Assembly: GCA_023398575.1 (NCBI GenBank)
Contig: JAEWSC010000016.1
Coordinates: 1-64,000, forward strand
DNA length: 64,000 bases
From: Bacillota bacterium
Lineage (GTDB): Bacteria; Bacillota; Clostridia; Christensenellales; Aristaeellaceae
Direction: 5' to 3'
Numbering within the stretch: the stretch's first letter is position 1; each line of letters begins with the position of its first letter. Under the pieces are notes generated by a model. It saw only the letters and a list, made by a program, of their open reading frames with translations. It did no database searches and was not told the origin of the DNA. The translations under genes were made by a program, and so were the position numbers. Positions 36,031 to 45,258 of this stretch are shown here, in pieces.

Positions 36031-37925
36031 TTCACCCACGGGAAGATGGTGCGCTTTATTTTCAAGACCAGTTCTTTGAAAAGGCCCTCTATGACTTTGG
36101 AAACACAAGGCTGTTGGCCCAGGCAGACGGCTGCGGTGCCCTGTCACGGTTTGCCGTGGCAGACCGGTACAACGTCTTTTTGCCCGACAGTTATTATGCG
36201 CATTGCTCCATCGATGATATGGCGGTCAGCGCCCATTGCGAGAAAACAGTTTCGATGCTGGGGCGGCGGCAGCAATTATGTTTTTCGGAGCGAGGCATCG
36301 GCATTGAGTGGGATACATTTCTGGAAGAAGGTAAAACCACAATATTTCAAAAGCTGGAGATTTTCAACAGCAACGTACAGCCCATAGATTTCCGGCTTGA
36401 TTTTGGTGTGCTAATCAATACCCGTGATATGGCGGCCCGTGGGCAACAGGCTCCCTTTGAGCATGTGAAGGTTGTTCAGCAAGAGAATGGATTGTACATG
36501 CAAGCCGCACCGGGGGTGGGTGTTTATCTGGCTTGTACCAGCGATGTCATTGTGCGTGAGGTGGAATATCAGGGAGTTCATCTTTCTATTCAGATACGTT
36601 TGCCGGCATCAGAAACTTTCTGCCTTCCGCTCGCTTTTCATTGGCGGGAAGAAGCGGCGATAGAAAAGAATTTTTGCTCCCGATTGCTTGCGGGTATTGA
36701 CCAGGCATATGATGACGCCAAGGCATATGAACATTGGCTTTTAGATAACGCCAGCGGAGAAACTGTGCTGGAAAAGGCCCAATTTTGTGCAAGCTTGAAT
36801 TGTGCGCTGACCAACTATAAGACAACAGATGGATTTGAAGGCTTTTTTGCCGGCGTGAACTATCAAAGCCCTGCCCGTACCTATTACCGCGATTCCTTCT
36901 TTACCGTGCTGCCGCTCATTCGTCTTCGGCCAGAGCTTGTGCGCAAGCAGTTGATTGCGCTGACCGGCGGCATTACGGAAGATGGTACTTGCCCTAGTGC
37001 GGTCAAGAGCGAAGGAGTATTTTGGCCGAACCATTTGGATTCGCCGCAGTATTTTATTCTGCTTTTGCATGCGTATGTGTCTTTGACAGGGGATCATGCC
37101 TTCTTAAGTGAGAGTGTGCGGGGAAGAACTATGCTTCATTGGGCGCGCCTCTTGGCCGATGCGCTTCTTGAGCGGGCGGATCACAACCATCTTCTATACC
37201 GGCAGGCCGGAAACCGCCATGATTGGGCGGACAATGTGTTTCGGGAAGGCTATGTTTGCTACGAGCAGGCCCTTTACTGCCAGGCGGTGCGCAGCATGGG
37301 CCTTATGCTAAAGATGTGCGGTAAAGATCAGGCGAATGATTATATCACACAATCTGACCTCATCGCCGAAGCCATTGAAAGCCATTTGTGGCTGGAGGAT
37401 AAAGGCTGGTATGCCGACTACCGCTCCAGCGAGCACTTGGAAGACCACTTGGCGATTGATACGGTGCTAATGGCCTGGTTTGGCATCGCAAGGCAGGAGC
37501 GCGCAAGGCGGATGCTCGCTAACATGCAAGCACTTTTAGAAACCAAGGAAAACAAGGACCAACCATTTCAGGACTGGGGCGTTATGTGCTGCTGGCCGCC
37601 GTATAAATATCCCCGGCACTTGGTGGAAAAGAGCAGTTACCCTTACGTGTATCACAATGGCAGCGACTGGCCCTTCTGGTCCTGCGTGTATGCGCTGAGC
37701 AAGCGTATGTTTGGGCTTAAATGGCATTATCCAGCCACCCGCTGGTTTACCTACGGCATTGCCAACAACTGGTGCACGCCGGTGGAGTACTACAATCCGG
37801 TGTCTGGCCGCGGGTCGCTTATGCAGGGTTGGAGCGCCATGGGGGCTTTGACACTTGAAAAGGAAGCGCAAGATTGGGATGAGATTTGGCGTTCCAATGA
37901 AAATATTGGCGTTGAGGGGCACTGA
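36027..37925 (+). CDS. (alpha/alpha)6-barrel glycoside hydrolase, glycogen-debranching/amylo-glucosidase-like
   Basis: A 632-residue cytoplasmic protein. Residues 1-230 are a beta domain (FFEKALYDFGNTRLLAQADG) and residues 250-620 form a six-hairpin barrel (YQSPARTYYRDSFFTVLPL, NRHDWADNVFREGYVCYEQA, DHLAIDTVLMAWFGIA). This resembles amylo-alpha-1,6-glucosidase or alpha-L-rhamnosidase-like hydrolases. Asp of RDSFF and of HDWADN are candidate catalytic acids, but I cannot assign a family with certainty. Translationally coupled to the symporter and followed by GH42. GGAGG precedes the ATG. Confidence 0.75.
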   Translation: MIHPREDGALYFQDQFFEKALYDFGNTRLLAQADGCGALSRFAVADRYNVFLPDSYYAHCSIDDMAVSAHCEKTVSMLGRRQQLCFSERGIGIEWDTFLEEGKTTIFQKLEIFNSNVQPIDFRLDFGVLINTRDMAARGQQAPFEHVKVVQQENGLYMQAAPGVGVYLACTSDVIVREVEYQGVHLSIQIRLPASETFCLPLAFHWREEAAIEKNFCSRLLAGIDQAYDDAKAYEHWLLDNASGETVLEKAQFCASLNCALTNYKTTDGFEGFFAGVNYQSPARTYYRDSFFTVLPLIRLRPELVRKQLIALTGGITEDGTCPSAVKSEGVFWPNHLDSPQYFILLLHAYVSLTGDHAFLSESVRGRTMLHWARLLADALLERADHNHLLYRQAGNRHDWADNVFREGYVCYEQALYCQAVRSMGLMLKMCGKDQANDYITQSDLIAEAIESHLWLEDKGWYADYRSSEHLEDHLAIDTVLMAWFGIARQERARRMLANMQALLETKENKDQPFQDWGVMCCWPPYKYPRHLVEKSSYPYVYHNGSDWPFWSCVYALSKRMFGLKWHYPATRWFTYGIANNWCTPVEYYNPVSGRGSLMQGWSAMGALTLEKEAQDWDEIWRSNENIGVEGH

Positions 37926-37993
37926 AATAAGACCATACTGCGTTTGTGAGCGTTGCCAGGGCATGGACATCAAAGGTGGAGGGAGTGCTAATA

Positions 37994-40030
37994 GTGGAAA
38001 AGCTGCTGTTTGGCTGTGCCTATTATGATGAGTATATGCCTGAGGACAGGCTTTGCAAGGATATTCAAATGATGCTGGAAGCCGGCATCAACGTGATCCG
38101 CATTGCGGAATCCACGTGGGCGGCGGAGGAGCCGGAGGATGGGGTGTTTGATTTCACCCATGTTCAGCGTGTGCTGGATGCCACAAAGGATACCGGCATT
38201 TCGGTGATTATAGGTACGCCTACGTATGCCTTCCCGCCGTGGTTGGCGCAAAAATGCCCCCAGGTGCTGGCCGTTACCCCAAAAGGCCGCGGCAAGTATG
38301 GTGCCCGTCAGATCATGGATATTACCCATCCGGCCTTCCGATACCATGCCGAGCGCATTATCAGAAAGCTGATGGCGTGTGTGCGGCCCTATCCCCATGT
38401 TATCGGCTTTCAATTGGACAATGAAACAAAGCATTATCATACCAGCGGCGAGAATGTACAGCGGGCTTTTATAAGGAACCTTCGCCGTACCTTTTCAACC
38501 ACCGAAGCGATGAACAAGGCATTTGGTTTTCAATATTGGAGCAATGCCGTCGACGCCTGGGAGAATGTGCCCGATCCTACCGGCACCATTAACGGAAGCT
38601 TCGCGGCGGAGTTTTCAAAATTTCAGCGGAGCTTGGTGGATGAATACTTAAGCTGGCAGGCGGACATCGTGCGGGAGTATGCTCGCCCGGATCAATTCAT
38701 TACCCACAACTTTGATTTTGCCTGGCGCAACCATTCCTTTGGCGTGCAGCCGGATGTGAACCACAAAACGGCCTCCAGGGTGCTGACCATTGCCGGCTGT
38801 GATATCTACCATCGGTCGCAGGACCAGCTGACCGGCAAGGAAGCAGCCTTTTGCGGTGATTTGACCCGGGGGCTAAAGCATGATAACTATCTGTTGCTGG
38901 AAACCCAGGCCCAAGGGTTTCCGGAATGGCTGCCCTATCCCGGGCAGTTGCGGCTGCAAGCCTTCAGCCATCTGGCCAGCGGAGCAAACAGCGTCATGTA
39001 CTGGCACTGGCATTCCATACATAATGCCTGCGAAACCTATTGGAAAGGCATTCTGAGTCATGACCTTGCGCCCAACCGTGTGTACCGGGAAGCGGTCACC
39101 ATCGGACGTGACTTTGCCAGGCTGTCAAAACACCTGGTGAATCTCAAAAAGGAAAACAAGGTCGCTATGCTGGTAAGCAACGAGTCACTGACGGCGCTGG
39201 AATTATTCCCCTTTCCGACAGGCCCAAGCGGCGATAAGACCGGGTATAATGACATCCTCCGCCGTTGGTGGGATGCTATGTATGATATGAATATACCTTG
39301 CGACATCCTCTTTCCCGACGATGCAGAGGTGTTTGGCAAGTATGCGATGTTGCTGGCCCCCGCCCTCTACAGTGCGCCGGACAGCTTATTGAATGTGCTA
39401 TGTAATTATGTGCAGGCTGGCGGAACCTTGGTCACAGGCTTTAAGAGCGGGTTCACCAACGAACATGTGAAGGTCAGCCATCAGGCGCAGCCTCATATTC
39501 TGCACGAATGCTGCGGCATAACGTATGATGAGTTCACCATGCCTGTTCAAGTGGGGATAGACGGGGCAGACTTGGGGCTAACCCCAGAGGGCTGTCAGGC
39601 TGAAACATGGATGGAGCTGGTGAGGCCAACTGGCGCAAAAGCTCTGGCCACGTACTGCCATCCTTTCTGGAAGGACGGCGCGGCCATCACCGAAAACACA
39701 TCTGGGAAAGGTACAGCCTTTTACATCGGCTGCCATATGAGCCTTGATGCTTACAAGGCCATTTTCACCTATGCGCTGAAAAAGACAGGCTTGTGGGGGA
39801 TAGAGCAAAACGCTGCCTTCCCGCTTGTTATACGAAGCGGCGTCAATGAACTGAACAGAAAGGTACTGTACTATTTCAATTATTCCGGTGAAACTGTGGA
39901 GCAGGCTTATCTGCACCGGGATGGGCTGGAGCTGGTATCAGGTGCTGCTGTGCATGAGGGCGAATTACTAAAGCTGCCGCCTTGGGGTTTCGCCATCATT
40001 GAGGAGTTACAGGCGGCAGGACATAACTAA
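37994..40030 (+). CDS. GH42 beta-galactosidase
   Basis: A 678-residue enzyme of family GH42 (LacA type). The N-terminus LLFGCAYYDEYMPEDRLCKD and AGINVIRIAESTWA are typical. Glu144 in FQLDNETKHY is the acid/base and Glu303 in LLLETQAQG the nucleophile. Residues about 405-600 form the trimerisation domain (KVAMLVSNESLTALELFPF). GTG 37994 was taken as the start because GGAGGG lies about 10 nt upstream; another GTG at 37946 would add 16 residues. It probably cleaves terminal beta-galactose from oligosaccharides imported by the symporter. A terminator follows. Confidence 0.9.
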   Translation: MEKLLFGCAYYDEYMPEDRLCKDIQMMLEAGINVIRIAESTWAAEEPEDGVFDFTHVQRVLDATKDTGISVIIGTPTYAFPPWLAQKCPQVLAVTPKGRGKYGARQIMDITHPAFRYHAERIIRKLMACVRPYPHVIGFQLDNETKHYHTSGENVQRAFIRNLRRTFSTTEAMNKAFGFQYWSNAVDAWENVPDPTGTINGSFAAEFSKFQRSLVDEYLSWQADIVREYARPDQFITHNFDFAWRNHSFGVQPDVNHKTASRVLTIAGCDIYHRSQDQLTGKEAAFCGDLTRGLKHDNYLLLETQAQGFPEWLPYPGQLRLQAFSHLASGANSVMYWHWHSIHNACETYWKGILSHDLAPNRVYREAVTIGRDFARLSKHLVNLKKENKVAMLVSNESLTALELFPFPTGPSGDKTGYNDILRRWWDAMYDMNIPCDILFPDDAEVFGKYAMLLAPALYSAPDSLLNVLCNYVQAGGTLVTGFKSGFTNEHVKVSHQAQPHILHECCGITYDEFTMPVQVGIDGADLGLTPEGCQAETWMELVRPTGAKALATYCHPFWKDGAAITENTSGKGTAFYIGCHMSLDAYKAIFTYALKKTGLWGIEQNAAFPLVIRSGVNELNRKVLYYFNYSGETVEQAYLHRDGLELVSGAAVHEGELLKLPPWGFAIIEELQAAGHN

Positions 40031-40045
40031 AAACTGACATATAAA

Positions 40046-40080
40046 AGCCGCCCCGTAAAATAAGCAGGGCGGCTATTGTT
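40046..40080 (+). terminator. Terminator after the GH42 gene
   Basis: AGCCGCCC (40046-40053) pairs with GGGCGGCT (40067-40074), flanked by A- and T-rich ends, between convergent genes. It can act in both directions. Confidence 0.7.
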
Positions 40081-40171
40081 ATGCATACGAAAGTAATTTT
40101 CTGTTGCTGCTAAGAAGACGTCGTTATTGACGCTGTTGATGACCAATGCGATTTTTAGGTGTGACCCACCG

Positions 40172-40924
40172 TCAGCCGGCGACCTGCAAAAGTGTTTTCA
40201 CATAATCATAGCTCACCGCAAGATCGTCATAGCTGTCTCTGTCATAAGCATAGTCGTGGTCCACCATCAGCCATTGGGGGTTACAAGCGAGTATAGAGGG
40301 CATGAGCGCCGGGGTGTTGACGCAGCCATAGCCTGTGGGGCGAAAGGTGAATCCGGCTTTATCAAGAAACACATCCTTCAAATGAATCACCTGAATTCGG
40401 TTCTGATACTTCTGCAAATAGACTTCGGGGTCCTTGCCCGCCACCACCATCCAGCCGACATCTGGTTCAAATACAAGTTCAGGTACAGCGTCAAGCATCC
40501 GCTGTGCGAAGGGAACTTCACCGAGCATGTCAAAATCATGGTTGTGATACATGGGCACAATTCCGGCCTTTTTGCATAAACGTGCTGCTGAAGAAAACTG
40601 CTCCGCAAGCGTGTCAAAGGGTGTGTTTTCTGCCTGGTCCTTGGAACATGCAAGGGTGATGCGCCGGCAGCCGATGGTCAAATGATCCAGTAAAACGTTA
40701 TCTGCGTTATTCAAAAAATCCGACACTTGTACATGATCGCCAAGAGCCTCAATATCAATGGATTTCAGCATGGCTGCCAGTGCGATTGGTTCCGTGCCGA
40801 AAAAGCCCAGAAGCTCCGCTCCTTCATAGCCGATGGCCTTAAGCCGGCCTAGGGATTGATTCAGGTTTGCCTTTGCGTCATCCCGTATAATATAGGTACC
40901 CACGCCGATTTTGATGTTTTCCAT
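40172..40924 (-). CDS. Second sugar isomerase/epimerase (xylose isomerase-like TIM barrel)
   Basis: A 250-residue xylose-isomerase-like protein, shorter than the one at 28198. Candidate metal-binding residues are His-Asn-His-Asp in YHNHDFDML, the Glu-Asp of VFEPDVGWM and His of VIHLKDVFL. ATG 40924 was chosen since GGAGG lies 8 nt upstream. It has its own promoter and stands convergent to GH42. It may process a keto-sugar from the same locus. Confidence 0.85.
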   Translation of the reverse strand: MENIKIGVGTYIIRDDAKANLNQSLGRLKAIGYEGAELLGFFGTEPIALAAMLKSIDIEALGDHVQVSDFLNNADNVLLDHLTIGCRRITLACSKDQAENTPFDTLAEQFSSAARLCKKAGIVPMYHNHDFDMLGEVPFAQRMLDAVPELVFEPDVGWMVVAGKDPEVYLQKYQNRIQVIHLKDVFLDKAGFTFRPTGYGCVNTPALMPSILACNPQWLMVDHDYAYDRDSYDDLAVSYDYVKTLLQVAG

Positions 40925-40980
40925 AGCTGCCTCCATATGCCGCATTCGCATTAGCGCGCCACTTTATACCTGTCATTTTC

Positions 40981-41009
40981 ATCATAAACGTGCCGCGGGT
41001 GTCTGTCAA
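40981..41009 (-). promoter_or_regulatory. Promoter of the isomerase gene
   Basis: On the minus strand TTGACA (41004-41009) and TATGAT (40981-40986) are 17 bp apart, about 60 nt before the ATG at 40924. Confidence 0.75.
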
Positions 41010-41107
41010 TCACCTGTCAGTAATACATGCGCGCTCATGCCGGGCGGCAAACCACAAAGGGGTTTCGCCTGCGGCGTACGGAATTGTAAGCAAATAGTAC
41101 AATCCGC

Positions 41108-41147
41108 AAAAAAGCGGGGTGGTTACTTGCTTTTTAACCACCCCGCT
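41108..41147 (-). terminator. Terminator of the second sugar ABC operon
   Basis: AGCGGGGTGGTT (41113-41124) pairs perfectly with AACCACCCCGCT (41136-41147). On the minus strand it is followed by a U run (41108-41112), just after the permease stop. Confidence 0.88.
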
Positions 41148-41162
41148 AGATCGGGCAAGTCG

Positions 41163-42002
41163 TCAGCCCTTTACCGCTCCGGCTGCAACACCTTTTGTGA
41201 TTTGATTTCTGAAGATCGAATAAAAAATCAAAATGGGAATCAAAGCGACTGTCAGCGATGTGAAAAGCTTTCCGTAATCCGAGCCCAACGCGCCTGCGTA
41301 ACGACCGACCATGTAAGGAATGGCCTTGAGCTTTTCGGAGGATACCATCAGGCTCATCAGTATAAATTCATTCCACGTTCCGGTGAAGGTGATGATCGCA
41401 AGGGTGACCGAAACGGGCGCGCACATCGGTAGAACAACCTTTGTAAAAATCCTCATAAAGCCTGCCCCGTCTATTCTTGCCGCTTCCAACAATTCATCGG
41501 GGATACTTCTTTCAAAATCAGTACATAAGTAGACACCCATGGGCAACCCCAGTGCGATGTAAGGGATCAGCACCGCCCAACGGGTATTGTGAATTCCTGC
41601 CGCACTCACCATCAGAAAGAGGGGAATCAAAATCGACTGCAGGGTGAGGAGTATGCCAACAATAAAGAGTCCATGCAAAAGCTTTGTGATCTTGAACTGT
41701 AATTTGGCAAAAGCAAATCCGGCCATGTTGGATAATAGCACCACACCGACAACCGTCACGACCGAATAGATTACGCTATTATTGAAGAAAGTAAAAAAGT
41801 TGCCTTGGTTCATGACAAAGGAATAATTGCCAAGGTATAAAGAGGGGGGGAAGGAGAGCTTGTTGGTGGTCAAGTACGTCGTATTGGTTTTGAAGGACTG
41901 CAGGATCAGCCAGAAAAGTGGATAAATCGTCAGTGCCGTAAAGGCAATCATGATTGCGTAGACAATGATTTTGGCGGGTAGGGAGATATTTTTACTTTCC
42001 AT
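41163..42002 (-). CDS. Sugar ABC importer permease (CUT1, MalG type)
   Basis: A 279-residue membrane protein with six helices. The EAA loop reads EAARIDGAGFMRIFTKVVLP, and the C-terminus is TKGVAAGAVKG, typical of MalG-like permeases. It is the last gene of the three-gene operon, 3 bp after the other permease. No ATPase is encoded nearby. Confidence 0.92.
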   Translation of the reverse strand: MESKNISLPAKIIVYAIMIAFTALTIYPLFWLILQSFKTNTTYLTTNKLSFPPSLYLGNYSFVMNQGNFFTFFNNSVIYSVVTVVGVVLLSNMAGFAFAKLQFKITKLLHGLFIVGILLTLQSILIPLFLMVSAAGIHNTRWAVLIPYIALGLPMGVYLCTDFERSIPDELLEAARIDGAGFMRIFTKVVLPMCAPVSVTLAIITFTGTWNEFILMSLMVSSEKLKAIPYMVGRYAGALGSDYGKLFTSLTVALIPILIFYSIFRNQITKGVAAGAVKG

Positions 42003-42005
42003 GGA

Positions 42006-42908
42006 TTATACCTCCTTTTCCCTGAATACTTTTCCCAGACCATTGGTAATCAAAATGAGCACAACGCTGATGAGCACCATCACCGTGGAAATGGCATTTG
42101 CCAAGGGATAGTTCGGCGCCCCATGAAACGCTGATTGATACATATATAGTGAAAGCACCCGCGTTTGACCTGCCGGACCCCCGTTCGTCATGGCATAGAT
42201 CAGATCGAATGATTTCAAAGAGCCTGAGATCGCCAGGATTGCCGTGGTGATGATCACGCCGGAGAGAGCAGGCAACGTAATATGCCACAGAATCCTGGAT
42301 TCCTTCGCGCCGTCTATTCTGGCAGCTTCGATCACCGCTGGGTCTATGCGCTGCATATTGGCCAGAAAGATGATCATGTAAAAACCTGTGAACATCCAAA
42401 GGATGACGATCAAGACGGGAAGCATGGGGTTGCTGCTCATTGCGAAAGCCGCAGTAGGATCAAAGATACGGCGGATGTCCATCAGAACCGAGTTCCGTCC
42501 GTAAATGATTGCGTTAAACAATACACCGATGATAATCGACGAGATCACGTTTGGCAGATAGATCATCGTCTGAAAAAAACGGGTTCCTTTTTTGATGAGG
42601 TTTCGCGCGAGTATATACGCCAGCATAAACCCAAGGGGGATCTGGCCGAAAACCGAGACGCCTACGATCAGCATGTTGTTTTTCAGCGCCGTATAAAAGC
42701 TATGAGCCGGTTCAGTAAACATCCAGACATAGCTTTTTAAACCTACAAATTGAATATCCGGGTTGCCGAAAATCAAACCGCCATTGTAGTTGGTCAGGCT
42801 TAGCAGAACAGAAAAGATGGTTGGAAAGGCCACGACAGCCAAGTAGATGGTTACGGCAGGTAAAACCAATACCGTATATGCAAGTCTTTTCTCACCTTTG
42901 GTTGTCAT
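42006..42908 (-). CDS. Sugar ABC importer permease (CUT1, MalF type)
   Basis: A 300-residue membrane protein. The EAA loop is EAARIDGAKESRILWHITLP and the segment TNGGPAGQTRVLSLYMYQSAF is common to MalF-like partners. ATG 42908 was chosen with GGAGAGG upstream; an ATG at 42926 is also in frame. It is 52 bp after the binding-protein gene. Confidence 0.92.
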   Translation of the reverse strand: MTTKGEKRLAYTVLVLPAVTIYLAVVAFPTIFSVLLSLTNYNGGLIFGNPDIQFVGLKSYVWMFTEPAHSFYTALKNNMLIVGVSVFGQIPLGFMLAYILARNLIKKGTRFFQTMIYLPNVISSIIIGVLFNAIIYGRNSVLMDIRRIFDPTAAFAMSSNPMLPVLIVILWMFTGFYMIIFLANMQRIDPAVIEAARIDGAKESRILWHITLPALSGVIITTAILAISGSLKSFDLIYAMTNGGPAGQTRVLSLYMYQSAFHGAPNYPLANAISTVMVLISVVLILITNGLGKVFREKEV

Positions 42909-42960
42909 TGTGGCCTCTCCACCCATTCATTTATTTAGTAGTTGACGCAGATACAGCCGC

Positions 42961-44301
42961 TTACTTGGAAGCTTTCCAGGCATCAAAGGCATCCTGGGTC
43001 GCTTTCGCAACTGCATCGGGGGTCTGGGTGCCCAAGCCAATGGCCTGCAGGCCATCGTTCAGCGGCGTATACACGGGGCCTTCAAAGACGCCGTCGATAA
43101 CCACAGTCGCCTTGTCATACTCTTTGGCCAGATTCGCCATGGCGATCTGCAGGGGTTCAAGGGTCAGAGACGCGTAATCGATATCGGTACGGGAGGGAGT
43201 GGCCAGACCGCCGGTAGAGAGCCTGTATGTCTCGACCTCATTGCCGGAGAGCCATTTGACCAGCTTCCAAGCTGCTTCCAGTTTCGGGGAACCGTCTTCC
43301 AGGGCGGCACTGATACCAAAGCCGGTGGCCAGCACAGCCGTGTTGGACTTGTTGAACTTCACGCCTTCCACATCGATCTCCGGGAAAACGGTGATGAGGA
43401 ATTCGTTCTGCTTGTCAGGAGCGATCAGCGCCTGCCCAGTGGTTTTGTCGGTGATGAAAGCGCCCATGCGCCAGTCACCATCAATATAGTAGGCGGCGGT
43501 ATTGGTGGCAAACAGGCCGGGGCCTTCGCCGTAACCAACAGCCAGGGTAGATTTGTCCAGAACGCCATCTTCGTACATCTTCTTAACGAAGTTCAGCGCG
43601 GCAACAAAATCAGCATCGGTGAATTTGGCTTCGCCAGCGAGGATCTTCTTCTCCCAGCCTTCGCCGCAGAAACGGCCGGCGATCATGGAGAACAAGCAGG
43701 ACTGCATGACCCATGTGTCCTGGCTGGGCATGAGAACTGTCTCATAGCCCTTGGCCTTCAGCACGGGAACCTGGGCTACCAATTCGGAATAGGTCTTGGC
43801 GGGTTCGAGGCCGCAATCCTTGAGCACGGCCGTGTTCACATAGAAGGCATGCGTCGCGGTGATACCGGACGGGATAATGCCCAGATAGCCGCCTGCCTGT
43901 TGGGCGGGATCCAGCGCCATCGGGAGATAGGACGAGGCAAGCGCATCGCGCTCAACCAGGGGTCCCAGGTCCTTCAGCAGCTTCTTGGTGTGCAGCGTGG
44001 TGGAACGGCCAGAGGGCCAAGCGTAGACGACATCGGGCAGATTGCCGGCCGCTGCGTACGCTTCAGTCGCCTGATGGAAGGGGTCGTTGAACTCGTCCTG
44101 GATGACAAGCTTGATGTCCGGATTGGCTGCTTGGAAAGCTTCCCAAACAGTAGCGGTCTCTTCCATGGCATTGGGGCTGGTCATGTCGCGGTAGTTAAGT
44201 ACACGCAGTTCGATGACATTTTCGGCGAAGCTGCTGGTTATACCAACAGAAAGCACCATAATCATCGCGAGGACAAGGGCTGACAGGCGTTTGAGTTTCA
44301 T
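42961..44301 (-). CDS. Sugar ABC binding protein (family 1)
   Basis: A 446-residue exported protein with signal peptide (about 1-27, ending SSFA). The mature part starts ENVIELRVLNYRDMTSP; TVWEAFQAANPDIKLVIQDE is a classic family 1 start. It has no lipobox. It is the first gene of the operon with the two permeases, and is preceded by a 245-bp control region shared with the response-regulator gene upstream. Confidence 0.9.
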   Translation of the reverse strand: MKLKRLSALVLAMIMVLSVGITSSFAENVIELRVLNYRDMTSPNAMEETATVWEAFQAANPDIKLVIQDEFNDPFHQATEAYAAAGNLPDVVYAWPSGRSTTLHTKKLLKDLGPLVERDALASSYLPMALDPAQQAGGYLGIIPSGITATHAFYVNTAVLKDCGLEPAKTYSELVAQVPVLKAKGYETVLMPSQDTWVMQSCLFSMIAGRFCGEGWEKKILAGEAKFTDADFVAALNFVKKMYEDGVLDKSTLAVGYGEGPGLFATNTAAYYIDGDWRMGAFITDKTTGQALIAPDKQNEFLITVFPEIDVEGVKFNKSNTAVLATGFGISAALEDGSPKLEAAWKLVKWLSGNEVETYRLSTGGLATPSRTDIDYASLTLEPLQIAMANLAKEYDKATVVIDGVFEGPVYTPLNDGLQAIGLGTQTPDAVAKATQDAFDAWKASK

Positions 44302-44356
44302 TATGACTTTCCTCCTACTTTATTCTATGAAGGCAACCCAGCCTTCTACTGCTTTT

Positions 44357-44385
44357 ATCATGCTCCACGACGTATTATTTGTCAA
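44357..44385 (-). promoter_or_regulatory. Candidate promoter of the second sugar ABC operon
   Basis: On the minus strand TTGACA (44380-44385) is followed after 17 bp by CATGAT (44357-44362), a weak -10. Two TGCACA-containing repeats, at 44421 and 44441, lie upstream of the -35. A weak -10 with upstream repeats fits an activator-dependent promoter. Confidence 0.5.
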
Positions 44386-44546
44386 GCATTGTAAGCGGGG
44401 AAAAGGGCAAAATGCTAAAAGTGCACAAAAAGCAACAAGAATGCACATCCAGAGACAATGTGGTTTGCATCTCCTTATCCGTGCGTTGTTTCCTGACGGA
44501 AAAAACGAACGGATACATTGGGAAATATGAAAAAGAATGTGGCGAT

Positions 44547-45239
44547 TCAATTTTTTGTGTTTTTATCCGTCTGATTCAAATACTCAAAAATGTGCAGCGA
44601 ATTTAAGTGATTGATGACCTCTGCTGCCGTTTCCTTGGCGAATTTGCGCAGCACATTGTGGATATGGGTTTTCAATGTGCTTGGCACAATGCACCGCAGG
44701 TCGCAAATTTCCTGCCGGGTATAGCCTTGATTCAAAAGGTTCAATATATCCAGTTCTGTCGGCGTCAGTTGGGAAATAATCTGCAGGTTGTACAACAGGC
44801 TTTGCTCGCTGGTCTTGGCCCGCTGAAACTCCCGCCGAATTTTTTCGGCAATGATGGGGCGGATGGGAGAACGGCCATAGTAAGCATCCTGTATGCAGTT
44901 GACCAGCTCCTCATGGCGGCTGTTTTTCAGCACATAATCGCTAACGCCCAATTGAAAAGCTTTGAATACGCTTTCATCATCTTCATACACAGTAAGAATT
45001 ACGATTTTTGTGTCGGGCAGCTTGGAAAGAATTTGCCTTGCGGCATCCAGGCCGGCGGTCCGCGATTCCATTTCTATATCCATCAATACCACATCCGGGC
45101 GCAAAAGGGCGGATTGCATGACCGCTTCGTAACCACTTTGCACCAGGGCCACGATTTCGATGCCGCTTTCCTTTTCCAGTTCCCGCTTGTATTTGCGTAG
45201 CAGTGCCGGCATATCTTCGGCAATCAGTACTCGTATCAT
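44547..45239 (-). CDS. NarL/LuxR-type response regulator
   Basis: A 230-residue two-component regulator. Residues 1-120 are the receiver, with Asp9 in IAEDM and the phosphorylated Asp54 in VVLMDIEME. Residues about 160-225 hold a LuxR-type helix-turn-helix (LTPTELDILNLLNQGYTRQE, IVPSTLKTHIHNVL). It starts 19 bp after the histidine kinase gene. It should activate neighbouring sugar-uptake operons on phosphorylation, but its targets are not proven. Confidence 0.93.
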   Translation of the reverse strand: MIRVLIAEDMPALLRKYKRELEKESGIEIVALVQSGYEAVMQSALLRPDVVLMDIEMESRTAGLDAARQILSKLPDTKIVILTVYEDDESVFKAFQLGVSDYVLKNSRHEELVNCIQDAYYGRSPIRPIIAEKIRREFQRAKTSEQSLLYNLQIISQLTPTELDILNLLNQGYTRQEICDLRCIVPSTLKTHIHNVLRKFAKETAAEVINHLNSLHIFEYLNQTDKNTKN

Positions 45240-45258
45240 AGCTTTGCCTCCTTTTAGC

